From Amaranthus tricolor (Eukaryota; Streptophyta; Magnoliopsida; Caryophyllales; Amaranthaceae), in contig NC_080048.1 in assembly GCF_026212465.1 (NCBI RefSeq), positions 20,616,160-20,680,159 on the forward strand: DNA of 64,000 nucleotides, in the 5' to 3' direction. The notes below the pieces were generated by a model. The model searched no databases and was not told the origin of the DNA. It worked only from the letters and a program-made list of their open reading frames with translations. A program made the translations under genes and the position numbers. Positions 13,457 to 27,000 of this stretch are shown piece after piece (the first letter of the stretch is position 1; each line of letters opens with the position of its first letter).

Positions 13457-14975
13457 GCGATTTTATGCGTTTTTATTATTTTTTGGCACTTTTGCGCATA
13501 AAGTATCTAAAACTTTGATTGTTTTGCACGAAACATTGAACACAATACTATTTGGTATGTATTATTTTTTTGAAGTGGTTAGAATTAAATATCATAGTGA
13601 TATGCTAGAAATTACGTGTTAAGTTGCGATTTTTTGGGTTTTCATGCTTTTTTGGCACTATCGCGCATAAAGTAGCTCAAACTTAGTCTTTTTTGCACAA
13701 AAGTTGGCACCTAACACTATTTAGTATATAGTATTGTATTGAAGTGTTGAGAATTGAAAATAATAATCATATGCTTGAAATTACTTGTTAAGTTGAGATT
13801 TTTTGGGTTTTTAAGTGTTTTTGACACTTTCGCGCATAAAGTAGCTCAAACTTCGTTTGTTTCAGACAAAACATGGCACACAACACTATTTGGTATATAT
13901 TATTGTGTTGAAGTAGTTAGAATTGAAAAACATATTCATATGTTGGAAATTACGTGTTAGATTAAGAATTTATGGGTTTTTAACTATTTTTAGCACTTTC
14001 TCGCATAAAGTAGCTTAAACTTTGTTCGTTTTGCACGAAACTTCGCACACAACACTATTTAGTATATATTATTGTCTTGAACTGGTTAGAATAAAAAAAT
14101 CATAGTCATATTCTAGAAATTACGCGTTACGTAGTGATTTTATAGGTCTTTAAAACTTTTTGGCACTATCGTGCATAATGTTTGTCAAACTTAGTTTGTT
14201 TTCCACTAAACCTTGCACACAACGATGTTTGGTATATATTATTTTTTTGTAGTGGTTAGATTAAAATAATAGTCATATGCTAGAAATTATGTGTCAAGTT
14301 GCGATTTTATGGGTTTTTAAACTTTCTTGGCACTTTCGCTTATAAAGTAGCTCAAACTTGGTTTGTTTTGCACGAAACATGGCTCACAACACTATTTAGT
14401 ATATAGTATTTTATTAAAGTGGTGAGAATTGAAAATAATAGTCATATGCTTAAATTACTTGTTAAGTTGAGATTTTTTGGTTTTTAATTGCTTTTCGCAC
14501 TTTCGCGCATAAAGTAGCTTAAACTTTGTTTGTTATGCATGAAACATTGCACACAATACTATTCGGTATATAGTATTGTGTTGAAGTGGTTATAATTTAA
14601 AATAATAATCATATGTTGGAAATTACGTGTTAAATTGAGATTTTATGGGTTTTTAAGTGTTTTTAGCGCCTTCTCGCATAATGTAGCTTAAACTTTGTTA
14701 GTTTTGCATGAAAAATGGCACACAACACTATTTGGTATATATTATTGTGTTGAAGTGGTTAGAATTAAAAGTCATAGTCATATTCTAGAAAAATTACGTG
14801 TTAAGTTGCGATTTTATGGGTTCTTAAGCCTTTTTGGCACTTTCGTGCACAAAGTAGCTCAAACTTGGTGTGTTTTCCGCGAAACCTTGCACAATACACT
14901 ATTTGGTGTATATATTTTTTTGAAGTGGTTAGAATTGAAAATCATAGTCGTACGTTAGAAATTACGTGTTATGTT
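13457..14975 (+). repeat. HOR-A copy 7
   Basis: 1,519 bp. Same monomer 7 haplotype as copy 6. Private change GCACAATACAC near 14890 in monomer 9, where other copies have GCACACAACAC. Confidence 0.93.
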
Positions 14976-16494
14976 GCGATTTTATGCGTTTTTATTATTT
15001 TTTGGCACTTTTGCGCATAAAGTATCTAAAACTTTGATTGTTTTGCACGAAACATTGAACACAATACTATTTGGTATGTATTATTTTTTTGAAGTGGTTA
15101 GAATTAAATATCATAGTGATATGCTAGAAATTACGTGTTAAGTTGCGATTTTTTGGGTTTTCATGCTTTTTTGGCACTATCGCGCATAAAGTAGCTCAAA
15201 CTTAGTCTTTTTTGCACAAAAGTTGGCACCTAACACTATTTAGTATATAGTATTGTATTGAAGTGTTGAGAATTGAAAATAATAATCATATGCTTGAAAT
15301 TACTTGTTAAGTTGAGATTTTTTGGGTTTTTAAGTGTTTTTGACACTTTCGCGCATAAAGTAGCTCAAACTTCGTTTGTTTCAGACAAAACATGGCACAC
15401 AACACTATTTGGTATATATTATTGTGTTGAAGTAGTTAGAATTGAAAAACATATTCATATGTTGGAAATTACGTGTTAGATTAAGAATTTATGGGTTTTT
15501 AACTATTTTTAGCACTTTCTCGCATAAAGTAGCTTAAACTTTGTTCGTTTTGCACGAAACTTCGCACACAACACTATTTAGTATATATTATTGTCTTGAA
15601 CTGGTTAGAATAAAAAAATCATAGTCATATTCTAGAAATTACGCGTTACGTAGTGATTTTATAGGTCTTTAAAACTTTTTGGCACTATCGTGCATAATGT
15701 TTGTCAAACTTAGTTTGTTTTCCACTAAACCTTGCACACAACGATGTTTGGTATATATTATTTTTTTGTAGTGGTTAGATTAAAATAATAGTCATATGCT
15801 AGAAATTATGTGTCAAGTTGCGATTTTATGGGTTTTTAAACTTTCTTGGCACTTTCGCTTATAAAGTAGCTCAAACTTGGTTTGTTTTGCACGAAACATG
15901 GCTCACAACACTATTTAGTATATAGTATTTTATTAAAGTGGTGAGAATTGAAAATAATAGTCATATGCTTAAATTACTTGTTAAGTTGAGATTTTTTGGT
16001 TTTTAATTGCTTTTCGCACTTTCGCGCATAAAGTAGCTTAAACTTTGTTTGTTATGCATGAAACTTTGCACACAATACTATTCGGTATATAGTATTGTGT
16101 TGAAGTGGTTATAATTTAAAATAATAATCATATGTTGGAAATTACGTGTTAAATTGAGATTTTATGGGTTTTTAAGTGTTTTTAGCGCCTTCTCGCATAA
16201 TGTAGCTTAAACTTTGTTAGTTTTGCATGAAAAATGGCACACAACACTATTTGGTATATATTATTGTGTTGAAGTGGTTAGAATTAAAAGTCATAGTCAT
16301 ATTCTAGAAAAATTACGTGTTAAGTTGCGATTTTATGGGTTCTTAAGCCTTTTTGGCACTTTCGTGCACAAAGTAGCTCAAACTTGGTGTGTTTTCCGCG
16401 AAACCTTGCACACAACACTATTTGGTGTATATATTTTTTTGAAGTGGTTAGAATTGAAAATCATAGTCGTACGTTAGAAATTACGTGTTATGTT
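14976..16494 (+). repeat. HOR-A copy 8
   Basis: 1,519 bp, nine monomers. Monomer 7 haplotype GG with GAAACTTTGC, like copies 3 and 5. Confidence 0.93.
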
Positions 16495-18013
16495 GCGATT
16501 TTATGCGTTTTTATTATTTTTTGGCACTTTTGCGCATAAAGTATCTAAAACTTTGATTGTTTTGCACGAAACATTGAACACAATACTATTTGGTATGTAT
16601 TATTTTTTTGAAGTGGTTAGAATTAAATATCATAGTGATATGCTAGAAATTACGTGTTAAGTTGCGATTTTTTGGGTTTTCATGCTTTTTTGGCACTATC
16701 GCGCATAAAGTAGCTCAAACTTAGTCTTTTTTGCACAAAAGTTGGCACCTAACACTATTTAGTATATAGTATTGTATTGAAGTGTTGAGAATTGAAAATA
16801 ATAATCATATGCTTGAAATTACTTGTTAAGTTGAGATTTTTTGGGTTTTTAAGTGTTTTTGACACTTTCGCGCATAAAGTAGCTCAAACTTCGTTTGTTT
16901 CAGACAAAACATGGCACACAACACTGTTTGGTATATATTATTGTGTTGAAGTAGTTAGAATTGAAAAACATATTCATATGTTGGAAATTACGTGTTAGAT
17001 TAAGAATTTATGGGTTTTTAACTATTTTTAGCACTTTCTCGCATAAAGTAGCTTAAACTTTGTTCGTTTTGCACGAAACTTCGCACACAACACTATTTAG
17101 TATATATTATTGTCTTGAACTGGTTAGAATAAAAAAATCATAGTCATATTCTAGAAATTACGCGTTACGTAGTGATTTTATAGGTCTTTAAAACTTTTTG
17201 GCACTATCGTGCATAATGTTTGTCAAACTTAGTTTGTTTTCCACTAAACCTTGCACACAACGATGTTTGGTATATATTATTTTTTTGTAGTGGTTAGATT
17301 AAAATAATAGTCATATGCTAGAAATTATGTGTCAAGTTGCGATTTTATGGGTTTTTAAACTTTCTTGGCACTTTCGCTTATAAAGTAGCTCAAACTTGGT
17401 TTGTTTTGCACGAAACATGGCTCACAACACTATTTAGTATATAGTATTTTATTAAAGTGGTGAGAATTGAAAATAATAGTCATATGCTTAAATTACTTGT
17501 TAAGTTGAGATTTTTTAGTTTTTAATTGCTTTTCGCACTTTCGCGCATAAAGTAGCTTAAACTTTGTTTGTTATGCATGAAACATTGCACACAATACTAT
17601 TCGGTATATAGTATTGTGTTGAAGTGGTTATAATTTAAAATAATAATCATATGTTGGAAATTACGTGTTAAATTGAGATTTTATGGGTTTTTAAGTGTTT
17701 TTAGCGCCTTCTCGCATAATGTAGCTTAAACTTTGTTAGTTTTGCATGAAAAATGGCACACAACACTATTTGGTATATATTATTGTGTTGAAGTGGTTAG
17801 AATTAAAAGTCATAGTCATATTCTAGAAAAATTACGTGTTAAGTTGCGATTTTATGGGTTCTTAAGCCTTTTTGGCACTTTCGTGCACAAAGTAGCTCAA
17901 ACTTGGTGTGTTTTCCGCGAAACCTTGCACACAACACTATTTGGTGTATATATTTTTTTGAAGTGGTTAGAATTGAAAATCATAGTCGTACGTTAGAAAT
18001 TACGTGTTATGTT
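16495..18013 (+). repeat. HOR-A copy 9
   Basis: 1,519 bp. Monomer 7 haplotype AG with GAAACATTGC (near 17512 and 17580). Private CACTGTTTGG near 16924 in monomer 3. Confidence 0.93.
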
Positions 18014-19532
18014 GCGATTTTATGCGTTTTTATTATTTTTTGGCACTTTTGCGCATAAAGTATCTAAAACTTTGATTGTTTTGCACGAAACATTAAACAC
18101 AATACTATTTGGTATGTATTATTTTTTTGAAGTGGTTAGAATTAAATATCATAGTGATATGCTAGAAATTACGTGTTAAGTTGCGATTTTTTGGGTTTTC
18201 ATGCTTTTTTGGCACTATCGCGCATAAAGTAGCTCAAACTTAGTCTTTTTTGCACAAAAGTTGGCACCTAACACTATTTAGTATATAGTATTGTATTGAA
18301 GTGTTGAGAATTGAAAATAATAATCATATGCTTGAAATTACTTGTTAAGTTGAGATTTTTTGGGTTTTTTAGTGTTTTTGACACTTTCGCGCATAAAGTA
18401 GCTCAAACTTCGTTTGTTTCAGACAAAACATGGCACACAACACTATTTGGTATATATTATTGTGTTGAAGTAGTTAGAATTGAAAAACATATTCATATGT
18501 TGGAAATTACGTGTTAGATTAAGAATTTATGGGTTTTTAACTATTTTTAGCACTTTCTCGCATAAAGTAGCTTAAACTTTGTTCGTTTTGCACGAAACTT
18601 CGCACACAACACTATTTAGTATATATTATTGTCTTGAACTGGTTAGAATAAAAAAATCATAGTCATATTCTAGAAATTACGCGTTACGTAGTGATTTTAT
18701 AGGTCTTTAAAACTTTTTGGCACTATCGTGCATAATGTTTGTCAAACTTAGTTTGTTTTCCCCTAAACCTTGCACACAACGATGTTTGGTATATATTATT
18801 TTTTTGTAGTGGTTAGATTAAAATAATAGTCATATGCTAGAAATTATGTGTCAAGTTGCGATTTTATGGGTTTTTAAACTTTCTTGGCACTTTCGCTTAT
18901 AAAGTAGCTCAAACTTGGTTTGTTTTGCACGAAACATGGCTCACAACACTATTTAGTATATAGTATTTTATTAAAGTGGTGAGAATTGAAAATAATAGTC
19001 ATATGCTTAAATTACTTGTTAAGTTGAGATTTTTTAGTTTTTAATTGCTTTTCGCACTTTCGCGCATAAAGTAGCTTAAACTTTGTTTGTTATGCATGAA
19101 ACATTGCACACAATACTATTCGGTATATAGTATTGTGTTGAAGTGGTTATAATTTAAAATAATAATCATATGTTGGAAATTACGTGTTAAATTGAGATTT
19201 TATGGGTTTTTAAGTGTTTTTAGCGCCTTCTCGCATAATGTAGCTTAAACTTTGTTAGTTTTGCATGAAAAATGGCACACAACACTATTTGGTATATATT
19301 ATTGTGTTGAAGTGGTTAGAATTAAAAGTCATAGTCATATTCTAGAAAAATTACGTGTTAAGTTGCGATTTTATGGGTTCTTAAGCCTTTTTGGCACTTT
19401 CGTGCACAAAGTAGCTCAAACTTGGTGTGTTTTCCGCGAAACCTTGCACACAACACTATTTGGTGTATATATTTTTTTGAAGTGGTTAGAATTGAAAATC
19501 ATAGTCGTACGTTAGAAATTACGTGTTATGTT
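18014..19532 (+). repeat. HOR-A copy 10
   Basis: 1,519 bp. First copy with the GGGTTTTTTAGTG variant of monomer 3 (near 18362), shared by all copies to its right. Also carries AG and GAAACATTGC in monomer 7. Private TTTTCCCCTAAACC near 18759. Confidence 0.93.
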
Positions 19533-21053
19533 GCGATTTTATGCGTTTTTATTATTTTTTGGCACTTTTGCGCATAAAGTATCTAAAACTTTGATTGTTT
19601 TGCACGAAACATTGAACACAATACTATTTGGTATGTATTATTTTTTTGAAGTGGTTAGAATTAAATATCATAGTGATATGCTAGAAATTACGTGTTAAGT
19701 TGCGATTTTTTTGGGTTTTCATGCTTTTTTGGCACTATCGCGCATAAAGTAGCTCAAACTTAGTCTTTTTTGCACAAAAGTTGGCACCTAACACTATTTA
19801 GTATATAGTATTGTATTGAAGTGTTGAGAATTGAAAATAATAATCATATGCTTGAAATTACTTGTTAAGTTGAGATTTTTTGGGTTTTTTAGTGTTTTTG
19901 ACACTTTCGCGCATAAAGTAGCTCAAACTTCGTTTGTTTCAGACAAAACATGGCACACAACACTATTTGGTATATATTATTGTGTTGAAGTAGTTAGAAT
20001 TGAAAAACATATTCATATGTTGGAAATTACGTGTTAGATTAAGAATTTATGGGTTTTTTAACTATTTTTAGCACTTTCTCGCATAAAGTAGCTTAAACTT
20101 TGTTCGTTTTGCACGAAACTTCGCACACAACACTATTTAGTATATATTATTGTCTTGAACTGGTTAGAATAAAAAAATCATAGTCATATTCTAGAAATTA
20201 CGCGTTACGTAGTGATTTTATAGGTCTTTAAAACTTTTTGGCACTATCGTGCATAATGTTTGTCAAACTTAGTTTGTTTTCCACTAAACCTTGCACACAA
20301 CGATGTTTGGTATATATTATTTTTTTGTAGTGGTTAGATTAAAATAATAGTCATATGCTAGAAATTATGTGTCAAGTTGCGATTTTATGGGTTTTTAAAC
20401 TTTCTTGGCACTTTCGCTTATAAAGTAGCTCAAACTTGGTTTGTTTTGCACGAAACATGGCTCACAACACTATTTAGTATATAGTATTTTATTAAAGTGG
20501 TGAGAATTGAAAATAATAGTCATATGCTTAAATTACTTGTTAAGTTGAGATTTTTTAGTTTTTAATTGCTTTTCGCACTTTCGCGCATAAAGTAGCTTAA
20601 ACTTTGTTTGTTATGCATGAAACATTGCACACAATACTATTCGGTATATAGTATTGTGTTGAAGTGGTTATAATTTAAAATAATAATCATATGTTGGAAA
20701 TTACGTGTTAAATTGAGATTTTATGGGTTTTTAAGTGTTTTTAGCGCCTTCTCGCATAATGTAGCTTAAACTTTGTTAGTTTTGCATGAAAAATGGCACA
20801 CAACACTATTTGATATATATTATTGTGTTGAAGTGGTTAGAATTAAAAGTCATAGTCATATTCTAGAAAAATTACGTGTTAAGTTGCGATTTTATGGGTT
20901 CTTAAGCCTTTTTGGCACTTTCGTGCACAAAGTAGCTCAAACTTGGTGTGTTTTCCGCGAAACCTTGCACACAACACTATTTGGTGTATATATTTTTTTG
21001 AAGTGGTTAGAATTGAAAATCATAGTCGTACGTTAGAAATTACGTGTTATGTT
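19533..21053 (+). repeat. HOR-A copy 11
   Basis: 1,521 bp, two T-run insertions (near 19706 and 20052). Same right-hand haplotype as copy 10. Private TTTGATATATA near 20811 in monomer 8. Confidence 0.93.
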
Positions 21054-22572
21054 GCGATTTTATGCGTTTTTATTATTTTTTGGCACTTTTGCGCATAAAG
21101 TATCTAAAACTTTGATTGTTTTGCACGAAACATTGAACACAATACTATTTGGTATGTATTATTTTTTTGAAGTGGTTAGAATTAAATATCATAGTGATAT
21201 GCTAGAAATTACGTGTTAATTTGCGATTTTTTGGGTTTTCATGCTTTTTTGGCACTATCGCGCATAAAGTAGCTCAAACTTAGTCTTTTTTGCACAAAAG
21301 TTGGCACCTAACACTATTTAGTATATAGTATTGTATTGAAGTGTTGAGAATTGAAAATAATAATCATATGCTTGAAATTACTTGTTAAGTTGAGATTTTT
21401 TGGGTTTTTTAGTGTTTTTGACACTTTCGCGCATAAAGTAGCTCAAACTTCGTTTGTTTCAGACAAAACATGGCACACAACACTATTTGGTATATATTAT
21501 TGTGTTGAAGTAGTTAGAATTGAAAAACATATTCATATGTTGGAAATTACGTGTTAGATTAAGAATTTATGGGTTTTTAACTATTTTTAGCACTTTCTCG
21601 CATAAAGTAGCTTAAACTTTGTTCGTTTTGCACGAAACTTCGCACACAACACTATTTAGTATATATTATTGTCTTGAACTGGTTAGAATAAAAAAATCAT
21701 AGTCATATTCTAGAAATTACGCGTTACGTAGTGATTTTATAGGTCTTTAAAACTTTTTGGCACTATCGTGCATAATGTTTGTCAAACTTAGTTTGTTTTC
21801 CACTAAACCTTGCACACAACGATGTTTGGTATATATTATTTTTTTGTAGTGGTTAGATTAAAATAATAGTCATATGCTAGAAATTATGTGTCAAGTTGCG
21901 ATTTTATGGGTTTTTAAACTTTCTTGGCACTTTCGCTTATAAAGTAGCTCAAACTTGGTTTGTTTTGCACGAAACATGGCTCACAACACTATTTAGTATA
22001 TAGTATTTTATTAAAGTGGTGAGAATTGAAAATAATAGTCATATGCTTAAATTACTTGTTAAGTTGAGATTTTTTAGTTTTTAATTGCTTTTCGCACTTT
22101 CGCGCATAAAGTAGCTTAAACTTTGTTTGTTATGCATGAAACATTGCACACAATACTATTCGGTATATAGTATTGTGTTGAAGTGGTTATAATTTAAAAT
22201 AATAATCATATGTTGGAAATTACGTGTTAAATTGAGATTTTATGGGTTTTTAAGTGTTTTTAGCGCCTTCTCGCATAATGTAGCTTAAACTTTGTTAGTT
22301 TTGCATGAAAAATGGCACACAACACTATTTGGTATATATTATTGTGTTGAAGTGGTTAGAATTAAAAGTCATAGTCATATTCTAGAAAAATTACGTGTTA
22401 AGTTGCGATTTTATGGGTTCTTAAGCCTTTTTGGCACTTTCGTGCACAAAGTAGCTCAAACTTGGTGTGTTTTCCGCGAAACCTTGCACACAACACTATT
22501 TGGTGTATATATTTTTTTGAAGTGGTTAGAATTGAAAATCATAGTCGTACGTTAGAAATTACGTGTTATGTT
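21054..22572 (+). repeat. HOR-A copy 12
   Basis: 1,519 bp, right-hand haplotype. Private GTTAATTTGCG near 21217 at the start of monomer 2. Confidence 0.93.
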
Positions 22573-23978
22573 GCGATTTTATGCGTTTTTATTATTTTTT
22601 GGCACTTTTGCGCATAAAGTATCTAAAACTTTGATTGTTTTGCACGAAACATTGAACACAATACTATTTGGTATGTATTATTTTTTTGAAGTGGTTAGAA
22701 TTAAATATCATAGTGATATGCTAGAAATTACGTGTTAAGTTGCGATTTTTTGGGTTTTCATGCTTTTTTGGCACTATCGCGCATAAAGTAGCTCAAACTT
22801 AGTCTTTTTTGCACAAAAGTTGGCACCTAACACTATTTAGTATATAGTATTGTATTGAAGTGTTGAGAATTGAAAATAATAATCATATGCTTGAAATTAC
22901 TTGTTAAGTTGAGATTTTTTGGGTTTTTTAGTGTTTTTGACACTTTCGCGCATAAAGTAGCTCAAACTTCGTTTGTTTCAGACAAAACATGGCACACAAC
23001 ACTATTTGGTATATATTATTGTGTTGAAGTAGTTAGAATTGAAAAACATATTCATATGTTGGAAATTACGTGTTAGATTAAGAATTTATGGGTTTTTAAC
23101 TATTTTTAGCACTTTCTCGCATAAAGTAGCTTAAACTTTGTTCGTTTTGCACGAAACTTCGCACACAACACTATTTAGTATATATTATTGTCTTGAACTG
23201 GTTAGAATAAAAAAATCATAGTCATATTCTAGAAATTACGCGTTACGTAGTGATTTTATAGGTCTTTAAAACTTTTTGGCACTATCGTGCATAATGTTTG
23301 TCAAACTTAGTTTGTTTTCCACTAAACCTTGCACACCAACGATGTTTGGTATATATTATTTTTTTGTAGTGGTTAGATTAAAATAATAGTCATATGCTAG
23401 AAATTATGTGTCAAGTTGCGATTTTATGGGTTTTTAAACTTTCTTGGCACTTTCGCTTATAAAGTAGCTCAAACTTGGTTTGTTTTGCACGAAACATGGC
23501 TCACAACACTATTTAGTATATAGTATTTTATTAAAGTGGTGAGAATTGAAAATAATAGTCATATGCTTAAATTACTTGTTAAGTAGAGATTTTTTAGTTT
23601 TTAATTGCTTTCGCACTTTCGCGCATAAAGTAGCTTAAACTTTGTTTGTTATGCATGAAACATTGCACACAATACTATTCGGTATATAGTATTGTGTTGA
23701 AGTGGTTATAATTTAAAATAATAATCATATGTTGGAAATTACGTGTTAAATTGAGATTTTATGGGTTTTTAAGTGTTTTTAGCGCCTTCTCGCATAATGT
23801 AGCTTAAACTTTGTTAGTTTTGCATGAAAAATGGCACACAACACTATTTGGTATATATTATTGTGTTGAAGTGGTTAGATTAAAAGTCATAGTCATATTC
23901 TAGAAAAAATTACGTGTTAAGTTGCGATTTTATGGGTTCTTAAGCCTTTTTGGCACTTTCGTGCACAAAGTAGCTCAA
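22573..23978 (+). repeat. HOR-A copy 13, partial, ends at gap 2
   Basis: Eight monomers and the first part of the ninth (1,406 bp), right-hand haplotype. Small indels appear toward the gap (extra C at GCACACCAACG near 23335, lost T near 23611, lost A near 23879), consistent with an unpolished contig end. Confidence 0.9.
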
Positions 23979-24078
23979 NNNNNNNNNNNNNNNNNNNNNN
24001 NNNNNNNNNNNNNNNNNNNNNNNNNNNNNNNNNNNNNNNNNNNNNNNNNNNNNNNNNNNNNNNNNNNNNNNNNNNNNN
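23979..24078. other. Assembly gap 2 (100 N), HOR-A to HOR-B boundary
   Basis: Exactly 100 N. HOR-A stops at ...GTAGCTCAA and HOR-B starts at TCAAACTT..., so both contigs end at the same phase of the 169-bp monomer. Orientation is unchanged. The true junction between the two HOR types is not sequenced. Confidence 0.99.
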
Positions 24079-27000
24079 TCAAACTTAGTTTGTTTTGCAC
24101 GAAACATGGCACACAACACTATTCGATATATATTAGTGTGTTGAAATGGTTAAAATTTAAAATGATAGTCATATTCTAGTAATCGTGTTATGCTACGATT
24201 TTATGGGTTTTTTTACGCTTTTTTTGCACTTTCGGGCATAATGTAGGTCAATCTTGGTATGTTTTGCACGAAACTTGGCACACGACACTATTTGGTACAT
24301 ATTATTGTGTTGAAGTGGTTAGAATTGAAAATCATAATCATATGCTAGAAAATTACGTTTTAAGTTGCGATTTTTTGGTTTTTAAGCTTTTTGGCACTTT
24401 CTCGCATAAAGTAGCTGAAACATGGTTTGTTTTGCATGAAACTTGGCACACGACACTATTTGATATATAATAATGTGTTGAAGTGGTAAGAATTGAAAAT
24501 CGTAGTCATATGCTAGAAATGTTAAGTTGCGATTTTATGGGTTTTTTACGCTTTTTTTCCATTTTCCGCGCATAAAGTAGCTCAAACTTGGTTTGTTTTG
24601 CACGAAACTTGGCACACAACACTATTCGATATATATTAGTGTGTTGAAGTGGTTAGAATTTAAAATCATAGTCATATGCTAGAAATTTCGTGTTATGTTG
24701 CGATTTTATGGGTTTTTTTACGCTTTTTTTTCCATTTTCGCGCATAAAGTAGTTCAAACTTGGTTTGTTTTGCACGAAACTTGGCACACAACATTATTCG
24801 ATATGTATTAGTGTGTTGAAGTGGTTAGAATTGAAAATCAAAGTCATATGCTAGAAATTTCGTGTTAAGTTGTGATTTTATGGGTTTTTTACGCTTTTTT
24901 TGCACTTTCTCGCATAATGTAGCGTAGCTTAAGCTTGGTTTGTTTTGTACGAAACTTTGCACACGACACTATTTTGTATATATTATTGTGTTGAAGTGGT
25001 TAGAATTTAAAATCATTGTCATACGCTAGAAATTACGTGTTAAGTGGCGATTTTATGGGTTTTTAAGGTTTCTTTGCACTTTCGCGTATAACGTAGCTCA
25101 CACATGGTTTGTTTTGCACGAAACTTGTCATATAACACTATTTGGTGTGTATTATTGGGTTGAAGTGGTTAGAATCATAAATCATAGTCATATGCTAGAA
25201 ATTTCGTGTTAAGTTGCGATTTTATGGGTTTTTTACGTTTCTTTTGCACTTTCGCGTATAAAGTAGCTCAAACTTGGTTTGTTTTGCACGGAAACTTCGC
25301 ACACGACACTATTTGGCATATATTATTGTGTTGAAGTGGTTAGAATTGAAAATCTTTTTCATATGCTAGAAATTACGTGTTAAGTTGCGATTTTATGGGT
25401 ATTTAAACTTTTTTGGCACTTTTGCGCATAAAGTAGCTCAAACTTGGTTTGTTTTGCAAGAAACTTGGCACATAACGCTATTCGATATATATTAGTGTGT
25501 TGAAGTGGTTAGAATTGAAAAATCATAGTCATATGCAAGAAATTTAGTGTTAAGATGCGATTTTATGGGTTTTTTATGCTTTTGTTGCACGGTCTCGCAT
25601 AAAGTAGCTTAAACTTGGTTCTTTTGCACGAAACTTTGAACACGACACTATTTGGTATATATTTCTTTTTTGAAGTAGTTAGAATTTAAAAGCATTGTTA
25701 TACGCAAGAAATTATGTGTTAAGTGGCGATTTTATGGGTTTTTTAGGTATCTTTGAACTTTCGCGCATAAGGTAGCTTACACATGGTTTGTTTAGCACGA
25801 AACTTGTCATACAACACTATTTGGTATATATTATTGGGTTGAAGTGGTTAGAATTAAAAATCATAGTCATATGCTAGAATTTTCGTGTTAAGTTGCAATT
25901 TTATGAGTTTTTTTAACGCTTTTTTTACACTTTCGCGCATAAAGTAGCTCAAACTTGGTTTGTTTTGCACGAAACCTTACACACAACACTATTTGGTATA
26001 TATTATTCTGTTGCAGTGTTTATAATTGAAAAACATAGTCATATGCAAGAAATTACATGTTAAGTTGCGATTTTATGGGTTTTGATGCTTTTTTGGTAAT
26101 TTCGCTTATAAAGTAGCTCAAACTTGGTTTTTTTTGCACGAAACTTGGCCACACGACACTATTTAATATATATTATTGTGTTGAAGTTATTGGAAACGAA
26201 AATCATAGTCATATGCTAGAAATTACGTGTTAAGTTGCGATTTTATGGGTTTTAAAGCTTTTTTGGTGCCTTCGTGCATAAAGTGGTTCAAACTTGGTTT
26301 GTTTTGCACGAAACTTGGAACACAACGCTATTCGATATATATTAGTGTGTTGAAGAGGTTAGAATTGAAAATCATAGTCCATATGCTAGAAATTTCGTGT
26401 TAAGTTGCGATTTTATGGGTTTTTTACGCTTTTTTTGCACTTTCGCGCATAAAGTAGGTCAATCTTGGTTATTTTGCACGAAACTTGGCACACGAAAATA
26501 TTTGGTATATATTATTGTGTTGAAGTGGTTAGAATTGAAAATCATAATCATATGCTAGAAATTACATTTTAAGTATCGATTTTATGGGTTTTTATGCTTT
26601 TTTGGTACTTTCGCGCATAAAGTAGCTCAAACTTGGTTTGTTTTGCACGAAACCTTGCACACAACACTATTTGGTATATATTATTCTGTTGTAGTGTTTA
26701 TAATTGAAAATCATAGTCATATGCAAGAAATTACGTGTTAAGTTACGATTTTTATGGGTTTTTTACGCTTTTTTTGCACTTTCGCGCATAAAGTAGGTAA
26801 ATCTTGGTTATTTTGCACGAAACTTGGCACACGACACTATTTGGTACATATTATTGTGTTGAAGTGGTTAGAATTGAAAATCAAAATCATATGCTAGAAA
26901 TTACATTTTAAGTATCGATTTTATGGGTTTTGATGCTTTTTTGGTACTTTCACGCATAAAGTAGCTCAAACTTGGTTTGTATTACAAGAAACTTGTCACA

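Larger units (their letters stand above)
4338..23978 (+). repeat. Satellite array, HOR-A (nine monomers, 1,519 bp), contig 2
   Basis: About 116 monomers organised as twelve complete HOR copies and one partial copy. Copy starts, marked by GCGATTTTATGCG, lie at 4338, 5861, 7380, 8899, 10419, 11938, 13457, 14976, 16495, 18014, 19533, 21054 and 22573. In the copy 7380-8898 the monomers start at 7380, 7549, 7718, 7887, 8057, 8224, 8392, 8560 and 8731 (169, 169, 169, 170, 167, 168, 168, 171, 168 bp). Monomers within a unit differ clearly from one another, whereas corresponding monomers of successive units are almost identical. This is the hallmark of recent HOR amplification. No coding, RNA or transposon sequence interrupts the array. 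Confidence 0.97.

Noticed and set aside
863..23076. Open frames of about 68 codons recurring at the HOR-A period (863, 2388, 4635, 6158, 7677 and so on to 22870), and 87-codon frames between them
   Set aside because: They are the same stretch of satellite read once per 1,519-bp unit, on whichever strand the array lies. They cross monomer borders, have no recognisable domain, vary with single-base indels and appear only because a stop codon happens to be absent in certain monomers.
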